A stretch of 64,000 nucleotides of DNA from Collibacillus ludicampi (GCF_023705585.1 NZ_BOQE01000001.1:1191341-1255340); one strand, 5' to 3'. Shown: positions 1-8,835, counted from the stretch's first letter. A program made the numbers and translations. Notes: generated from the letters alone by a model not told the origin.

Positions 1-151
1 TGATAATGTTCGTCGTATTGGTAATGTGGATGTTTTGCACCGCATGTCCTTTGCCGACAATCTTGATATTCCCGTTGCTTTGCGCAAATGCAGGCACAGC
101 GCTCAAAGAAAGAGTGGAGAGAACCGACAGAGTGGTAACCATTTTCTTCAT
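1..151 (-). CDS. SLH-type secreted protein, N-terminal part (cut by window edge)
   Basis: Only the first 50 codons are in the window. They read MKKMVTTLSVLSTLSLSA, then VPAFAQSNG, which is a typical Sec signal peptide with an AFA-type cleavage site. The start and the downstream segment (NIKIVGKGHAVQNI) closely match the protein encoded at 6790-7833, which continues into three SLH repeats, so this is probably a paralogue anchored to the cell wall by SLH domains. The ATG at 149-151 is preceded by GAGGTGA on the minus strand at good spacing. The SLH part itself is outside the window, so the family assignment rests on the paralogy alone. Confidence 0.75.
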   Translation of the reverse strand, partial: MKKMVTTLSVLSTLSLSAVPAFAQSNGNIKIVGKGHAVQNIHITNTTNII

Positions 152-299
152 GTCCTATCACCTCAATGCAAGTATGATTTGATAGGTTAAGAGTACCTCA
201 GAAGTATGGAATAAATATGGGATAATCATGAAATTCTTCTTTACATTCACTATTGACTTTTTGAGTCATTCGATGTATAGCACGAACACAAAGTATGTA
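152..299 (-). promoter_or_regulatory. Upstream region of the partial SLH gene
   Basis: This A+T-rich stretch lies between the signal-peptide start at 151 and the tail of the first nested repeat. It must hold the promoter of the partial SLH gene unless the repeat itself carries it. I see the ribosome binding site but no convincing pair of -35 and -10 boxes. Confidence 0.35.
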
Positions 300-768
300 C
301 CCACAGGCCATTCATTCTCAAAGTAACCCTTCACTCCGCAAGCGGCGCCATCAGAGGATGAAAAGTTTCTTGTGCGGGAAGAGAGATTTAAGCTTCCTAA
401 TGCAACGGAGTATCTTTTGGGTGGGTTGTATCGCTTTGCAGCGCAGAGGTGAGTTGAAGGTCGTTCCGCTTCCCTATATCTCATTTAGAGGGCATATGCT
501 TTGCGTGAAACAGCGACTTTGGAGATCGTCTCGCCTCCTTTCGGATGTAAAAGGGTATATGCATTGCGCGTAATAGCGACTTTGAAGGTCGTCTCGCAAC
601 ATTTGATTATGATTCCATGCGAGACGACCTTCACGGAGCATAAGCGCAATGCATATACCCGCTGAAACGACCTCCACGGAGCATGAACGCAAAGCATATG
701 CCTCAAAGACGACCTTCATCGAACCCAAGCGCAAAGCGATACACCCACCCAAGCACTAGTTTTCAAAG
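300..768 (-). repeat. Nested palindromic repeat, copy 1 (three stem levels, minus orientation)
   Basis: Read on the minus strand, the outer arm starts near 757 (TGCTTGGGTGGGTGTATCGC). It is followed by two further left-arm modules, an inner stem around GAAGGTCGTCTCGCA with a short A+T loop near 600-615, and then the complementary right-arm modules ending near 419. A conserved tail, including TCTTCCCGCACAAG, runs from about 418 to 300. The innermost long module carries a paired substitution (A563 with T650) relative to other copies. Open frames through it are by-products of the repeat and have no ribosome binding sites. Confidence 0.9.
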
Positions 769-891
769 TAGCTGCCTTTAACAAAAGCTAACGAATGTAA
801 ACGACATTAATAAAAATCCGACTATTTCATTTCATCCGGTGCACTGACAATCAAAGCCCGGGTCATGTTCCCGGGCCTGTCGTATAACCGC

Positions 892-2289
892 TTATACTTC
901 TTCTCCTTCATGAGTGATCGCCTGAGTCAGCCGTTCGATCATCCAGCTCACACCGATGAGAAAAAACGGATCGATCACAAACACATAACGCGCTTGTCCT
1001 TCCGTGGCGAAAATCACCAAAGTAGAAAAAACGATAAACAGCAAGTTGATTTTATGCAAAACGTTCAACGGCCTGCGACGAAGAAAAAGAAACAGGAGGA
1101 TCAAACTGTACAGCAAACCGCCGCCTACAACGACCCATGCGGCTGCACGCGCTCCCTGCATCAATGGTTGAACCCACACCTGATCAAATCGAATCTCCGC
1201 ATTCGACATCGTCCATTCCTCAATCTCCCGGCCGACATTGAAGTAACTGACTGCCAGACGGTCTAGCCCTAGCAAAAATGCGTCGCGCGGATGAGTCGTG
1301 ATCCATCGCACGGCTTCTTGGCGTGCCAGTTGCATCGCATCCACTTCGTTATACTCGCCCTTTTCATCCAGAATGCGGTCGGTTTTAAATATCGAATGCG
1401 GTACCTTCATCGGATCCATGTACATCCCTTTGTTGAGATCATTATTATTGATGTACAAAACGAAATTCCCGTTGGTGGAAATCGGAACAAAACGATGAAA
1501 CACCAGATAGTTCCGCAACGTCCATGGAGAGATGACGAGCGCCATGAACACACCGGCATAAATTACGGGAACACTGATCGAGAAAATGCGTGACCACAAT
1601 CCTTTTCTCCGCTCCGTCCATCCCTGCGCACCCGCCGATCTCTTTTGCTGAAGCCTTTGCCCCCTTCTCTCCCACCACAACATACACGCGTATAGGGCGG
1701 GAAAAACTGCGTATTGAGGTTTGACCAGACTTAACATGCCCATAAACGTTCCTAAGAGTAACGGATTCCACCGTCCTCCTGTACGATAGGCGAAAAAACA
1801 CAAAATCACGAGGATTAAGGTAACCGCAAGAATCTCCGTGCTCAAAAGGCTTGTATAACTGACGGCAGGCGGAAAAACAGCCGTGAGAAGCGCGGCCCAC
1901 AATCCAGTGCGTTCATTGAAATAGCGGCGAACGAGCAGATAAGCGCAGACGATCCATACGAGACTCAAAAGTACATTGGCGATTTTGGCGGCGAGAATGG
2001 ACGGATCCAAAGAATAAACCAAAACAAGAAAAAAAGGATATCCGGGAGGGCGGAACGCGCTCGGATAGGATACCCCTTGCTTGATAAACGGCGTGCTCTC
2101 TTTGATATAATCGAGCCCTTCAGGCATCGTATACGTGCCGTTATGCAACAAAGAGAGCGCAAGATCATGGTAATGTTTAAAGTCGGAAATCGGTTGTGTA
2201 TTTACATAATAGATCCATGCCAGACGAATCCCCGTTCCGAGAACGAGAATCGCAAGCAACCACTTGAGCGAGCGAGAATTTTTTAACAT
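892..2289 (-). CDS. Polytopic GT-C type glycosyltransferase (PMT/ArnT-like)
   Basis: A 465-residue membrane protein with about ten hydrophobic segments. An N-terminal TM helix is followed by an extracytoplasmic loop with the acidic pair in PISDFKHYHD and by the FRPPGYPFFL motif, both typical of the GT-C/GT39 fold. Such enzymes take a sugar from a polyprenyl phosphate and transfer it outside the membrane. It is the last gene of a three-gene minus-strand operon after GtrB-like and GtrA-like genes. It would therefore be the acceptor-specific enzyme of a three-component glycosylation system; that role is inferred from order. I chose ATG at 2289, with AGGAGG seven bases upstream, over an upstream in-frame ATG at 2304 that lies ahead of this site. 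The acceptor and sugar cannot be read from the sequence. Confidence 0.8.
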   Translation of the reverse strand: MLKNSRSLKWLLAILVLGTGIRLAWIYYVNTQPISDFKHYHDLALSLLHNGTYTMPEGLDYIKESTPFIKQGVSYPSAFRPPGYPFFLVLVYSLDPSILAAKIANVLLSLVWIVCAYLLVRRYFNERTGLWAALLTAVFPPAVSYTSLLSTEILAVTLILVILCFFAYRTGGRWNPLLLGTFMGMLSLVKPQYAVFPALYACMLWWERRGQRLQQKRSAGAQGWTERRKGLWSRIFSISVPVIYAGVFMALVISPWTLRNYLVFHRFVPISTNGNFVLYINNNDLNKGMYMDPMKVPHSIFKTDRILDEKGEYNEVDAMQLARQEAVRWITTHPRDAFLLGLDRLAVSYFNVGREIEEWTMSNAEIRFDQVWVQPLMQGARAAAWVVVGGGLLYSLILLFLFLRRRPLNVLHKINLLFIVFSTLVIFATEGQARYVFVIDPFFLIGVSWMIERLTQAITHEGEEV

Positions 2290-2325
2290 GGCAACCTCCT
2301 GCATGCCCTCTCACACGAACACAGA

Positions 2326-2733
2326 CTACGCCATGGCACGAACGCGAAACACCCAAAACCGGCTCAACATGAAATTCAGTACGGTCGTGGGGATCAGCGT
2401 GAAAAGCTGGGCATATTGGACGGGAATATGGAGTTGGTAAACAACCGGCCGCAAGAGCCACTCGCCACATGCGGCCACCAAGAGATTTGCCAGCACAAAC
2501 TTCACCGTCATATTCCAATGGATCCGCCGAACTGCAAACGTCCAGGACGCATTGAAGAGGAGGGAACTGATCATTCCGACAAGATAAGCGAGCGCATAAC
2601 TCACAGCCATCCCTATCCCGATACGAATGAACAGGTAATAATTGATGTAGCTTACAGACGTATTCACAAGACCGATGAGACAAAACCGGAAAAACTGAAG
2701 GCACTGTTCTCTTTTCGCGAATGAAAGATTCAC
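2326..2733 (-). CDS. GtrA-family membrane protein (putative polyprenyl-linked sugar flippase)
   Basis: 135 residues with four predicted TM helices and the GtrA family pattern: FFRFCLIGLVNTSVSYINYY at the start and LNFMLSRFWVFR at the end. GtrA-like proteins accompany GtrB-like polyprenyl-phosphate glycosyltransferases and are thought to flip the lipid-linked monosaccharide across the membrane. It lies 23 bases downstream of the GtrB-like gene and 36 bases upstream of the GT-C gene on the same strand, which supports one transcription unit. The length is normal for the family. Flippase function in this family is established knowledge, not something this sequence proves. Confidence 0.88.
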   Translation of the reverse strand: MNLSFAKREQCLQFFRFCLIGLVNTSVSYINYYLFIRIGIGMAVSYALAYLVGMISSLLFNASWTFAVRRIHWNMTVKFVLANLLVAACGEWLLRPVVYQLHIPVQYAQLFTLIPTTVLNFMLSRFWVFRVRAMA

Positions 2734-2756
2734 TGTGATCCACCTTTGTATCGGAG

Positions 2757-3767
2757 CTATGATCGTGCCGGGAAGTAATCATCATGCCTTTGTGACAGCT
2801 CCCGATCCTGATGGGTCTGTACCGTCCCCCCCGGAAAGCCAATTTTCTCCTCCAAGATATACAACGGACGCCTCCGTACCTCATCGTACATCCGCCCGAT
2901 ATACTCCCCCATCATGCCGAGGATCAACAGTTGAATACCACCTAAGAACAGAACGACGACCATCAAGGAAGACCAACCTTGTACGGTTGAATGGGTGAAC
3001 AAGCGCATATACAGAATGATCAGGATGCCAATGAAGCCGATCCCCGCCGAATAAAGCCCTAAAATGCCTGCCAATTGCAGGGGTTTAAAGGAAAAGGATG
3101 TGATGCCGTCAAAAGCGAAACGCAACATTTTTCGCAATGGGTATTTCGTTTCGCCGGCAAACCGTTCTTGCCGTTCGTACTCGATGCCCACCTGTTTGAA
3201 ACCAATCCAGGACACCAGTCCGCGGACGAAGCGATGTTTTTCCGGCATCGCATTTAAGCTGTCCACCACGCGCCGGCTCATCAAACGAAAGTCACCCGTA
3301 TCCAGGGGGATCTGGATATCGATCAGTCTTTGAAGAATCCGGTAAAACAGTTTGGCCGTCACCTTTTTAAACCAGGTTTCACCGGCGCGGCTTTTTCGTA
3401 CCGCATAAACGACATCATAGCCCTCTTCCCATTTGGTGATAAAATCAAGGATCAACTCCGGCGGATCTTGCAAATCCGCATCGATCAGCACCACCGCATC
3501 CCCTGACGCGTGTTCGATGCCCGCCGTCACGGCCACTTGATGGCCAAAATTGCGGGAAAAGCTCAGCACGCGGACATGGGAGTCGTGGAACGCCAATTCC
3601 CGCAAGATCTCTTCGGTACGGTCACGCGAGCCGTCATTGACATAAATCAGTTCGTAATCATATCCCGATATGGAACACACGGTCGACAAACGCTTATGCG
3701 TTTCCCGAATCACGAGTTCCTCATTGTACGCAGGAATCACAACGGAGATCAGTTTGCGTTTGTTCAT
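2757..3767 (-). CDS. GT2 polyprenyl-phosphate glycosyltransferase (GtrB/DPM1-like)
   Basis: 336 residues. The N-terminal GT2 domain (residues 8-230) shows VVIPAYNEE, the DxD-type DADLQDPPE and FSRNFGHQVAVTAG, all diagnostic of dolichol- or undecaprenyl-phosphate sugar transferases. Two C-terminal TM helices follow near residues 235-310. The enzyme would put one sugar from a nucleotide donor onto undecaprenyl phosphate at the cytoplasmic face. It is the first gene of the gtrB-gtrA-GT-C operon. The start at 3767 has AGAGGG at good spacing; two upstream ATGs lack this. Donor sugar unknown, though the nearby dTDP-sugar genes at 24-31 kb are candidates. Confidence 0.88.
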   Translation of the reverse strand: MNKRKLISVVIPAYNEELVIRETHKRLSTVCSISGYDYELIYVNDGSRDRTEEILRELAFHDSHVRVLSFSRNFGHQVAVTAGIEHASGDAVVLIDADLQDPPELILDFITKWEEGYDVVYAVRKSRAGETWFKKVTAKLFYRILQRLIDIQIPLDTGDFRLMSRRVVDSLNAMPEKHRFVRGLVSWIGFKQVGIEYERQERFAGETKYPLRKMLRFAFDGITSFSFKPLQLAGILGLYSAGIGFIGILIILYMRLFTHSTVQGWSSLMVVVLFLGGIQLLILGMMGEYIGRMYDEVRRRPLYILEEKIGFPGGTVQTHQDRELSQRHDDYFPARS

Positions 3768-4000
3768 GTGCATTCCCTCTCTGTTTGCATTCAATATCGA
3801 TTCTTACACAAGATCGACTCTGCCCCTCGCCGCATCCCGCGGGAGAACAGAGTCGCATGTTCCTGATTCCTCTCAGTACAAGATAACATAACGATCGGCA
3901 AGGTTCAATGTCCCACTTTTAACCGAACACTTGAACTTTGTCAATTTTTGTAGAAAAATGAGGGAATATGAATTATAATACAAATACTAAACCTCCGATA

Positions 4001-4080
4001 ATGGCAAACTTGGCGAAAGCCAAGGACGCAAAGCTACAGGGGCTACGGTCTATGACTACGCCAGCCAGTTACCGAAGGGA
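4001..4080 (+). promoter_or_regulatory. c-di-GMP-I (GEMM-I) riboswitch
   Basis: The sequence has the conserved core of the class-I c-di-GMP aptamer in order. The start is GGCAAAC; then a P2 helix CTTGGC/GCCAAG closed by a GAAA tetraloop; the invariant GGACGCAAAGC; a second stem-loop (P3 region around GGGGCTACGG to GCCAGCC); and the closing GTTACCGA. It ends about ten bases before the ATG at 4088, and the likely ribosome binding site (GAAGGG) overlaps its 3' edge, so control of translation initiation is the simplest reading. A TATAAT at 3974-3979 may be its promoter -10. The neighbouring GGDEF-EAL gene could set the ligand level. Confidence 0.93.
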
Positions 4081-4087
4081 TGAAGAA

Positions 4088-4531
4088 ATGAGCAGTACGA
4101 TAATTCCGAAGCAAAACTCCTGGAGTCTCGTATCAGACGTGTTATTTAAAGCTCAATGGATGCGCTTTCTTCCGTTAGATGGAATGATCGTATACCCGTT
4201 GCTCATCCAAGCAGCTACTCATAAACAAAATCTTGAGGAAGTCGTTTCATACTTGAAGAGACATCTCGTTTTTCAAAAAGATAAAGACTTGGTAAACCGA
4301 AGAGAAGCTGAATTGCGCTTGATCTATGAGCGCTCAGGCTATTCGTATCCTGAGACAGTAGAAGAGCTGTTGGATCTTATCATTCGTTTTGGGTTGCTAC
4401 GTAAAATTACATGCGAGGATAAAACGAGATTGGCTCTGATCGATTGCGGCTGCATACCGAGTCCAGAAAACGTCCTCAATCTAACGCGAAGAGAAATACA
4501 GATATTAGAGGCGATACGCACAAGAAGTTAA
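4088..4531 (+). CDS. Uncharacterised protein under c-di-GMP riboswitch control
   Basis: 147 residues, no signal peptide and no TM helix, moderately charged. Visible segments include RFLPLDGMIVYPLL near residue 27, a helical middle (YLKRHLVFQKDKDLVNRREAELRLIYERSG) and a helical C-terminus (TRREIQILEAIRTRS). I do not recognise the family with confidence; it has some flavour of DUF6042-type proteins of Bacillales, a weak impression only. The ATG at 4088 was chosen because earlier in-frame codons lie inside the riboswitch aptamer. Being the only gene behind the aptamer, it is a candidate c-di-GMP-regulated effector, for instance in motility or matrix control; this is inference. Confidence 0.75.
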   Translation: MSSTIIPKQNSWSLVSDVLFKAQWMRFLPLDGMIVYPLLIQAATHKQNLEEVVSYLKRHLVFQKDKDLVNRREAELRLIYERSGYSYPETVEELLDLIIRFGLLRKITCEDKTRLALIDCGCIPSPENVLNLTRREIQILEAIRTRS

Positions 4532-4757
4532 AGCCTACACATTCTATGGGTGGTCAGTGAGAAAATGCTGTACGATTGAATTCGCAGAAAATAAGAAAGA
4601 GAAAATCCTCCGAAAGATCGGTTGGCCGCCTGCTTCGGGGATTTTCTCTGATGCAAGTGATCGACGCCGTAAGCGGGTGACTGCAACGTCTGTCCTCATC
4701 TTCGGGATACGATTCTACAAGCGATTGAATTAAGGGATTCTCAGCGGGACAGCCCGA
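4532..4757. terminator. Intergenic stretch with a long hairpin between convergent genes
   Basis: The two flanking genes converge here. An inverted repeat, AGAAAATCC(T)CCGAA against TTCGGGGATTTTCT at about 4600-4649, could end either transcript. It lacks a clean T-tract on either strand, so intrinsic terminator activity is uncertain. Nothing else is seen. Confidence 0.45.
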
Positions 4758-6710
4758 TCAAACTTCTACATGAGGATGCGTGTGAATCAAAACATTACGG
4801 TTCGTATGATTCTTTAGCAGCTGTTCAAATTCATGTGCTGTCAGAGGGTGGCTGAACAAGTAACCTTGCAGTGCATGACAGTCCTGGTTCCGCAAGAAGG
4901 CAAGCTGCTCCTCATTCTCCACACCTTCCGCAATTACCTTCAAGTTAAGGGAACGCCCTAAAGTGATGATCGCTCTCGTGATCGCCGCATCCTTTGGATC
5001 GGTCGTCAATTCCCGAATAAAAGACTGGTCAATTTTCAATGTGTCTACGGGAAAACGTTTTAAACTCGTTAATGAAGAGTACCCAGTGCCAAAATCATCG
5101 ATGGAAAGGTGAATCCCTAATTCCTTCATTTGTTTGATCTTTTTTGCACCCTCTTCCGGATTATTCATGATCGCACTTTCCGTGATCTCTAACTCAAGCC
5201 ATTGGGGAGCGAGCCCCGTTTGCTTGAGCACGGACTGAATGGTTCCCACCAAATCATCCCGTTGAAACTGATGCATAGACAAATTGACGCCGATAGGAAT
5301 TCGCGGCAACCCCTTATCCTGCCAGCTTTTGTTTTGATTGCAGGCGGTATATAAGACCCACTTTCCTATCGAATGAATGAATCCTGTTTCTTCAGCCAGA
5401 GTGATGAACTCAGCAGGGGGTACCTCTCCAAGTTCAGGGTGTTTCCAGCGGAGTAATGCTTCCACGCCGATAATCCTGTTCGAGTGAATATCCGCTTTCG
5501 GTTGATAGAGTAAAAAGAATTGATGTTGTTCCAATGCCTTTCGAAAGGAGCTTTCTAAAATCAGCTTTTTCGATACATGCTGGGTCAGAGTGGATTCATA
5601 GAGCTGATAATGATTTCTTCCTTTTTCCTTGGCTTTATACATAGCGGTATCGGCGTTTTTTACTAGAGTCTGAGCATCTGTGCCGTCTTTCGGAAAAAAG
5701 GCGATTCCAATACTTGTGGTTACAAAAAGCTCTTGATTCGTCAGCGTTATGGGTTCCTCAAAGGATCCAATGATACGTCTCGCGATATTCAGAGCGCAAT
5801 CCGTAGATTTTATGTCTTTTAACAGAAGAGTGAACTCATCTCCACCCATGCGGGCTACGAGGTCGGTATCTCGAATACATTTGACTACCCTCATGGAGAA
5901 TTGCTGAATCAATTCATCTCCCACATGGTGACCAAAGGTGTCATTGACATACTTGAAACGGTCCAAATCCAGATACATGACGGCTAGTACCTGGTTATTT
6001 TTTTCAGCCTGATCGATCGCATTCTTTAATTCCGAAAAAAATAAAGTCCGATTCGGGAGATCCGTTAATGAATCGTGATAGGCCAGATGATTGACCTTCA
6101 TCCGATCTTGATTCCGTTCTTTGAGTGTTTCAATCAGATAAGCAGACATCCACATTCCTAGAGCGTTTAGTACAAGATACGCGAACATAAATTCAACAGG
6201 AAGAGCATTCGGTAGATGATAACTATTCTTCATGTAAAAAGAGAGGAGAACTCCTGAAATCGCCAGGAACAAATCGAGAATCATCAGGACAAGGATTTTC
6301 TTAAACTTACTATACGCTTGAAATTTTCGGGAGAGGAAAAACGAAACGGCAAGGACAACGGAATAAATAAGAAGGGTATACTGAAGACCCGTCCCGCCCA
6401 AATAAACGCGATAGACGAAAAAGACAGCAGTAACGATGAGTCCTGTCTGAAATCGTCCATAAAAAACGGCAAGCAGCAGCGGTATAATCCGCAAATCATA
6501 GAAGACGCCTGAACTGAACTGAAACGGGAACGACATACAAAAAATGGTCGCTAATGAATAAAGAACGGAACACCAGAAGGATTCACTTTTTTTATTCGTA
6601 AACGGAGAGGAAACCAGAATGGATAGAAGAATGATTAAAACATTTAACAACAATTCTTTGACTCCTAGCACACGAACATCCCCCGGAAGTAGAAATCGAT
6701 TCAAACTCAC
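4758..6710 (-). CDS. Membrane GGDEF-EAL protein (c-di-GMP cyclase/phosphodiesterase)
   Basis: 650 residues. Residues 1-195 form six or so TM helices resembling a 5TM-LYT/MASE-type sensory region. The GGDEF domain follows (about 215-375), with MGGDEF intact and an RxxD inhibitory site (RDTD) five residues before it. The EAL domain (about 390-635) has EALLRW and the DDFGTGYSS loop intact. On sequence grounds both the cyclase and the phosphodiesterase could be active, with product feedback on the cyclase. The start is GTG with an AAGG-type site upstream. It is encoded convergently with the c-di-GMP riboswitch gene at 4088, so the two probably form one signalling module. The sensed signal is unknown. 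Confidence 0.95.
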   Translation of the reverse strand: MSLNRFLLPGDVRVLGVKELLLNVLIILLSILVSSPFTNKKSESFWCSVLYSLATIFCMSFPFQFSSGVFYDLRIIPLLLAVFYGRFQTGLIVTAVFFVYRVYLGGTGLQYTLLIYSVVLAVSFFLSRKFQAYSKFKKILVLMILDLFLAISGVLLSFYMKNSYHLPNALPVEFMFAYLVLNALGMWMSAYLIETLKERNQDRMKVNHLAYHDSLTDLPNRTLFFSELKNAIDQAEKNNQVLAVMYLDLDRFKYVNDTFGHHVGDELIQQFSMRVVKCIRDTDLVARMGGDEFTLLLKDIKSTDCALNIARRIIGSFEEPITLTNQELFVTTSIGIAFFPKDGTDAQTLVKNADTAMYKAKEKGRNHYQLYESTLTQHVSKKLILESSFRKALEQHQFFLLYQPKADIHSNRIIGVEALLRWKHPELGEVPPAEFITLAEETGFIHSIGKWVLYTACNQNKSWQDKGLPRIPIGVNLSMHQFQRDDLVGTIQSVLKQTGLAPQWLELEITESAIMNNPEEGAKKIKQMKELGIHLSIDDFGTGYSSLTSLKRFPVDTLKIDQSFIRELTTDPKDAAITRAIITLGRSLNLKVIAEGVENEEQLAFLRNQDCHALQGYLFSHPLTAHEFEQLLKNHTNRNVLIHTHPHVEV

Positions 6711-6745
6711 ATTTTACCTTATACTTCGTCACTTTCTCAAGGAAA

Positions 6746-6779
6746 AAGACCGGGAGAATAAAGGTCATCTCCCGGTCTT
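6746..6779 (-). terminator. Rho-independent terminator of the SLH gene
   Basis: A perfect 12-bp stem, AAGACCGGGAGA with TCTCCCGGTCTT, is followed on the minus strand by TTTTTCC. It sits just after the stop of the SLH gene at 6790 and before the GGDEF-EAL gene, so it separates the two. Confidence 0.9.
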
Positions 6780-6789
6780 GTCCACGAAA

Positions 6790-7833
6790 TTAATGGGTAT
6801 TCGTTGTGCTGGTAGCCGTTGAACTGCCGTTTACGGTTGTGGTTCCGCTTGTGGAAGTCCCGTTACCCGATTGGACAGTTCCGGATGTGGATTGGGATCC
6901 GCTGTTCTCCGTTGTATTGTTTGCAGATCCTGTATTCGCAGAAGGTGTGATCGTGACAGTTGTGTTATTTTGGGTCTGGATACTGCCGGATGTAGAGGAT
7001 TGCGTTTCCGTGCTGCCGGTCGTCGTGTTGCTTGCAGTATTTGTATTTGTATTCGTGTTTGTATTTGTCGTTGATGTGCTTGTTCCTGTTTGATCGCCCA
7101 CAACAACTACGCTGTTCTCTTGCAAACGGTCAAGCAAGGTTGCCGCTTCTGCGCGGTTGAGAACACGATTGGGCCCGAATGTGCCATCCCCGTATCCGTG
7201 AATCAGATCATATTTCACGGCCGTAGCCACATACTGACGAAGAGCCGGGGCAATTTGATTTTCATCTTTCGGGAAGTTTTCTTTCAAGAGTTGATCCGCC
7301 GCGTCAGCATCCATTAATTGAAGACTAGGATTTAATTTCAGTAATACTTTGACCAACGCAACCGTTACGTCTTGACGCTTTGCACCATCGTTCGGTTTGA
7401 ATACAAGACCGCCATCCAAAGTACGATACGCATCAAAGTAATCTTTTGTCGCTTCTACATACTTGAATTCCCAAGAGTCTTTCGGTACATCTTCGAAATC
7501 TTGCGTGGTCGATTGCGTTTCCAAGTTGAAATATCTCGCAAGCATTGTTGCGAATTCAGCACGTGTGACCAGGCCATTCGGTACGAATTTATGATTGCCC
7601 CGACCGGACAGAATTCCTTTTTTCACGAGGTCTTTTATGTATTTTTCTGCCCAATGTCCTTGAATATCATCCAAATCAACCGTATTCGTTACTTGTTTCA
7701 AATTGATAATGATGTTTTGGTGCGCGTTCCCTTTCCCTGTAGTCACAATCTTGCCGTTGCTTTGCGCGAACGCGGGGACGGCGCTTAAAGAAAGAGTGGA
7801 AAGTAACGATAATGCAGTCAGCGTTTTTTTCAT
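6790..7833 (-). CDS. SLH-domain secreted protein with Thr/Asn/Ser-rich tail
   Basis: 347 residues. Signal peptide 1-24 (ends VPAFA-QS). Three SLH units follow at about 50-100, 110-170 and 175-235; the first holds DIQGHWAEKYIKDLVKKGIL and the third YGDGTFGPNRVLNRAEAATLL. These bind pyruvylated secondary cell-wall polymer. The last 100 residues are a low-complexity linker with alternating TN repeats (coded near 7030-7075) and many S, T, G and N, which looks like an O-glycosylated stalk. The ATG at 7833 has GAGGTG at ideal spacing; an in-frame TTG two codons earlier lacks this. Its N-terminus matches the partial gene at 1-151, suggesting a local duplication. No catalytic domain is visible. Confidence 0.88.
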   Translation of the reverse strand: MKKTLTALSLLSTLSLSAVPAFAQSNGKIVTTGKGNAHQNIIINLKQVTNTVDLDDIQGHWAEKYIKDLVKKGILSGRGNHKFVPNGLVTRAEFATMLARYFNLETQSTTQDFEDVPKDSWEFKYVEATKDYFDAYRTLDGGLVFKPNDGAKRQDVTVALVKVLLKLNPSLQLMDADAADQLLKENFPKDENQIAPALRQYVATAVKYDLIHGYGDGTFGPNRVLNRAEAATLLDRLQENSVVVVGDQTGTSTSTTNTNTNTNTNTASNTTTGSTETQSSTSGSIQTQNNTTVTITPSANTGSANNTTENSGSQSTSGTVQSGNGTSTSGTTTVNGSSTATSTTNTH

Positions 7834-7923
7834 GCTCAATCACCTCATCATTTTGATTTCTACTAAAAGTTACGAAAATGAAATCTCATTTAATAGGGTA
7901 CTTTGGTAATTTTTTATCCAAAA

Positions 7924-7958
7924 ATAAATCCTCCTGCCGGTGAGACAGGAGGATTTAT
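7924..7958 (-). terminator. Terminator hairpin after the MerR-like gene
   Basis: A 13-bp perfect stem, ATAAATCCTCCTG with CAGGAGGATTTAT, and a nine-base loop, followed by TTTT on the minus strand. It lies 38 bases past the stop of the gene at 7996 and could also act on the plus strand. Confidence 0.85.
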
Positions 7959-7995
7959 GATCAAAAATCTGTGTAATCCCCATATATGCGTGTAG

Positions 7996-8565
7996 TTATG
8001 ATTTGTTCCCGAACCATCGTTTCCACCACGATTGATTCTTTTTCGAGTCAGCTTCTTCCCATGCGGCAAGAAGATCATGGGTGGCCGCTATTTCTTCTTG
8101 CATGGTTTGAAGCAACTCATTGAGCTTTGTCATATGGGCTTGGATCGGCGCGAAATCCTGACTGAATCGTTTATGTTCCTCCCTGACTTCCTCCCGCACA
8201 ATTTTGCGAAACTCGTCAAATAGCTGTTGCTTCACGTCTTCCGCGAGCGCCATTGTGTGTGTTTCCGAGGAGACAATGCTTGTTTCACTAGGAACGGCAT
8301 CCGTTCGAGGCACGCGTCCGAGTCTTGCCAAAACTGACTTCGCCGCGTTCTCAAGAGGGAATCCGGCATCGAGATCCCATTTGAGCTGTTGAAGAACTTC
8401 GCGATCGGCCGCCTTGAAGAGTCGCTGATTGTTATCATTGCGGCTGAACGCGTAGCCCAGAGCTTCCAGTTGCAAGCACCATTTTCGCAACGTGCTCCCC
8501 GTGATTCGAAAGGTGTTACACACTTCCTTAGACGTCCAGAACCGTTCAAATTCCACGTTCCCCAT
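7996..8565 (-). CDS. MerR-type helix-turn-helix protein with coiled coil (RacA/DUF3967-like)
   Basis: 189 residues. Residues 8-75 form a MerR-like winged helix (WTSKEVCNTFRITGSTLRKW, then NNQRLFKAADREVL). An Ala/Glu-rich helical region with heptad character follows to about residue 170, and the basic, Trp-rich end NQSWWKRWFG is typical of the DUF3967-containing proteins of Bacillales. RacA-like proteins of this build bind DNA and can tether chromosome or plasmid DNA; here the role is unassigned. GAGGTGAGGA precedes the ATG at good distance. It is monocistronic between two terminators. It could instead be a plain transcription regulator. Confidence 0.8.
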   Translation of the reverse strand: MGNVEFERFWTSKEVCNTFRITGSTLRKWCLQLEALGYAFSRNDNNQRLFKAADREVLQQLKWDLDAGFPLENAAKSVLARLGRVPRTDAVPSETSIVSSETHTMALAEDVKQQLFDEFRKIVREEVREEHKRFSQDFAPIQAHMTKLNELLQTMQEEIAATHDLLAAWEEADSKKNQSWWKRWFGNKS

Positions 8566-8835
8566 GCGTCCTCACCTCTCTGATTGAATTCGAGATCCAT
8601 CCCTTATGTCCTTCTCGTTTGAGACGATTAGTGATGAATTTTCGAAAAAATCAGGATACCACCTGCAGCTTGCGCAGGGCTTTTCTCATCTTTTTTCGTT
8701 TAGGCATGAAATTTCCATCGGTTTTCATTTGACATGAACCGTTGGGGATTGGGCTTACTTTTCTCTTGTTTTTTTATATAATTGTAATGTTTTACTATTT
8801 AATAATTGAATGATTTGAGCGAGGAGGTATCAGCA

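Noticed and set aside
266-752. Several 70-90 codon frames in repeat copy 1 and similar ones at 20589-20953, 25435-25656, 26235-26497, 63257-63705
   Set aside because: They arise from the repeat modules, recur in both strands of every copy with similar peptide strings, have no ribosome binding sites and no protein-like composition.
8729-8780. Sigma-A promoter for the chemoreceptor from TTGACA at 8729
   Set aside because: No -10 box at 16-18 bases; the TATAAT-like sequence is some 40 bases away.
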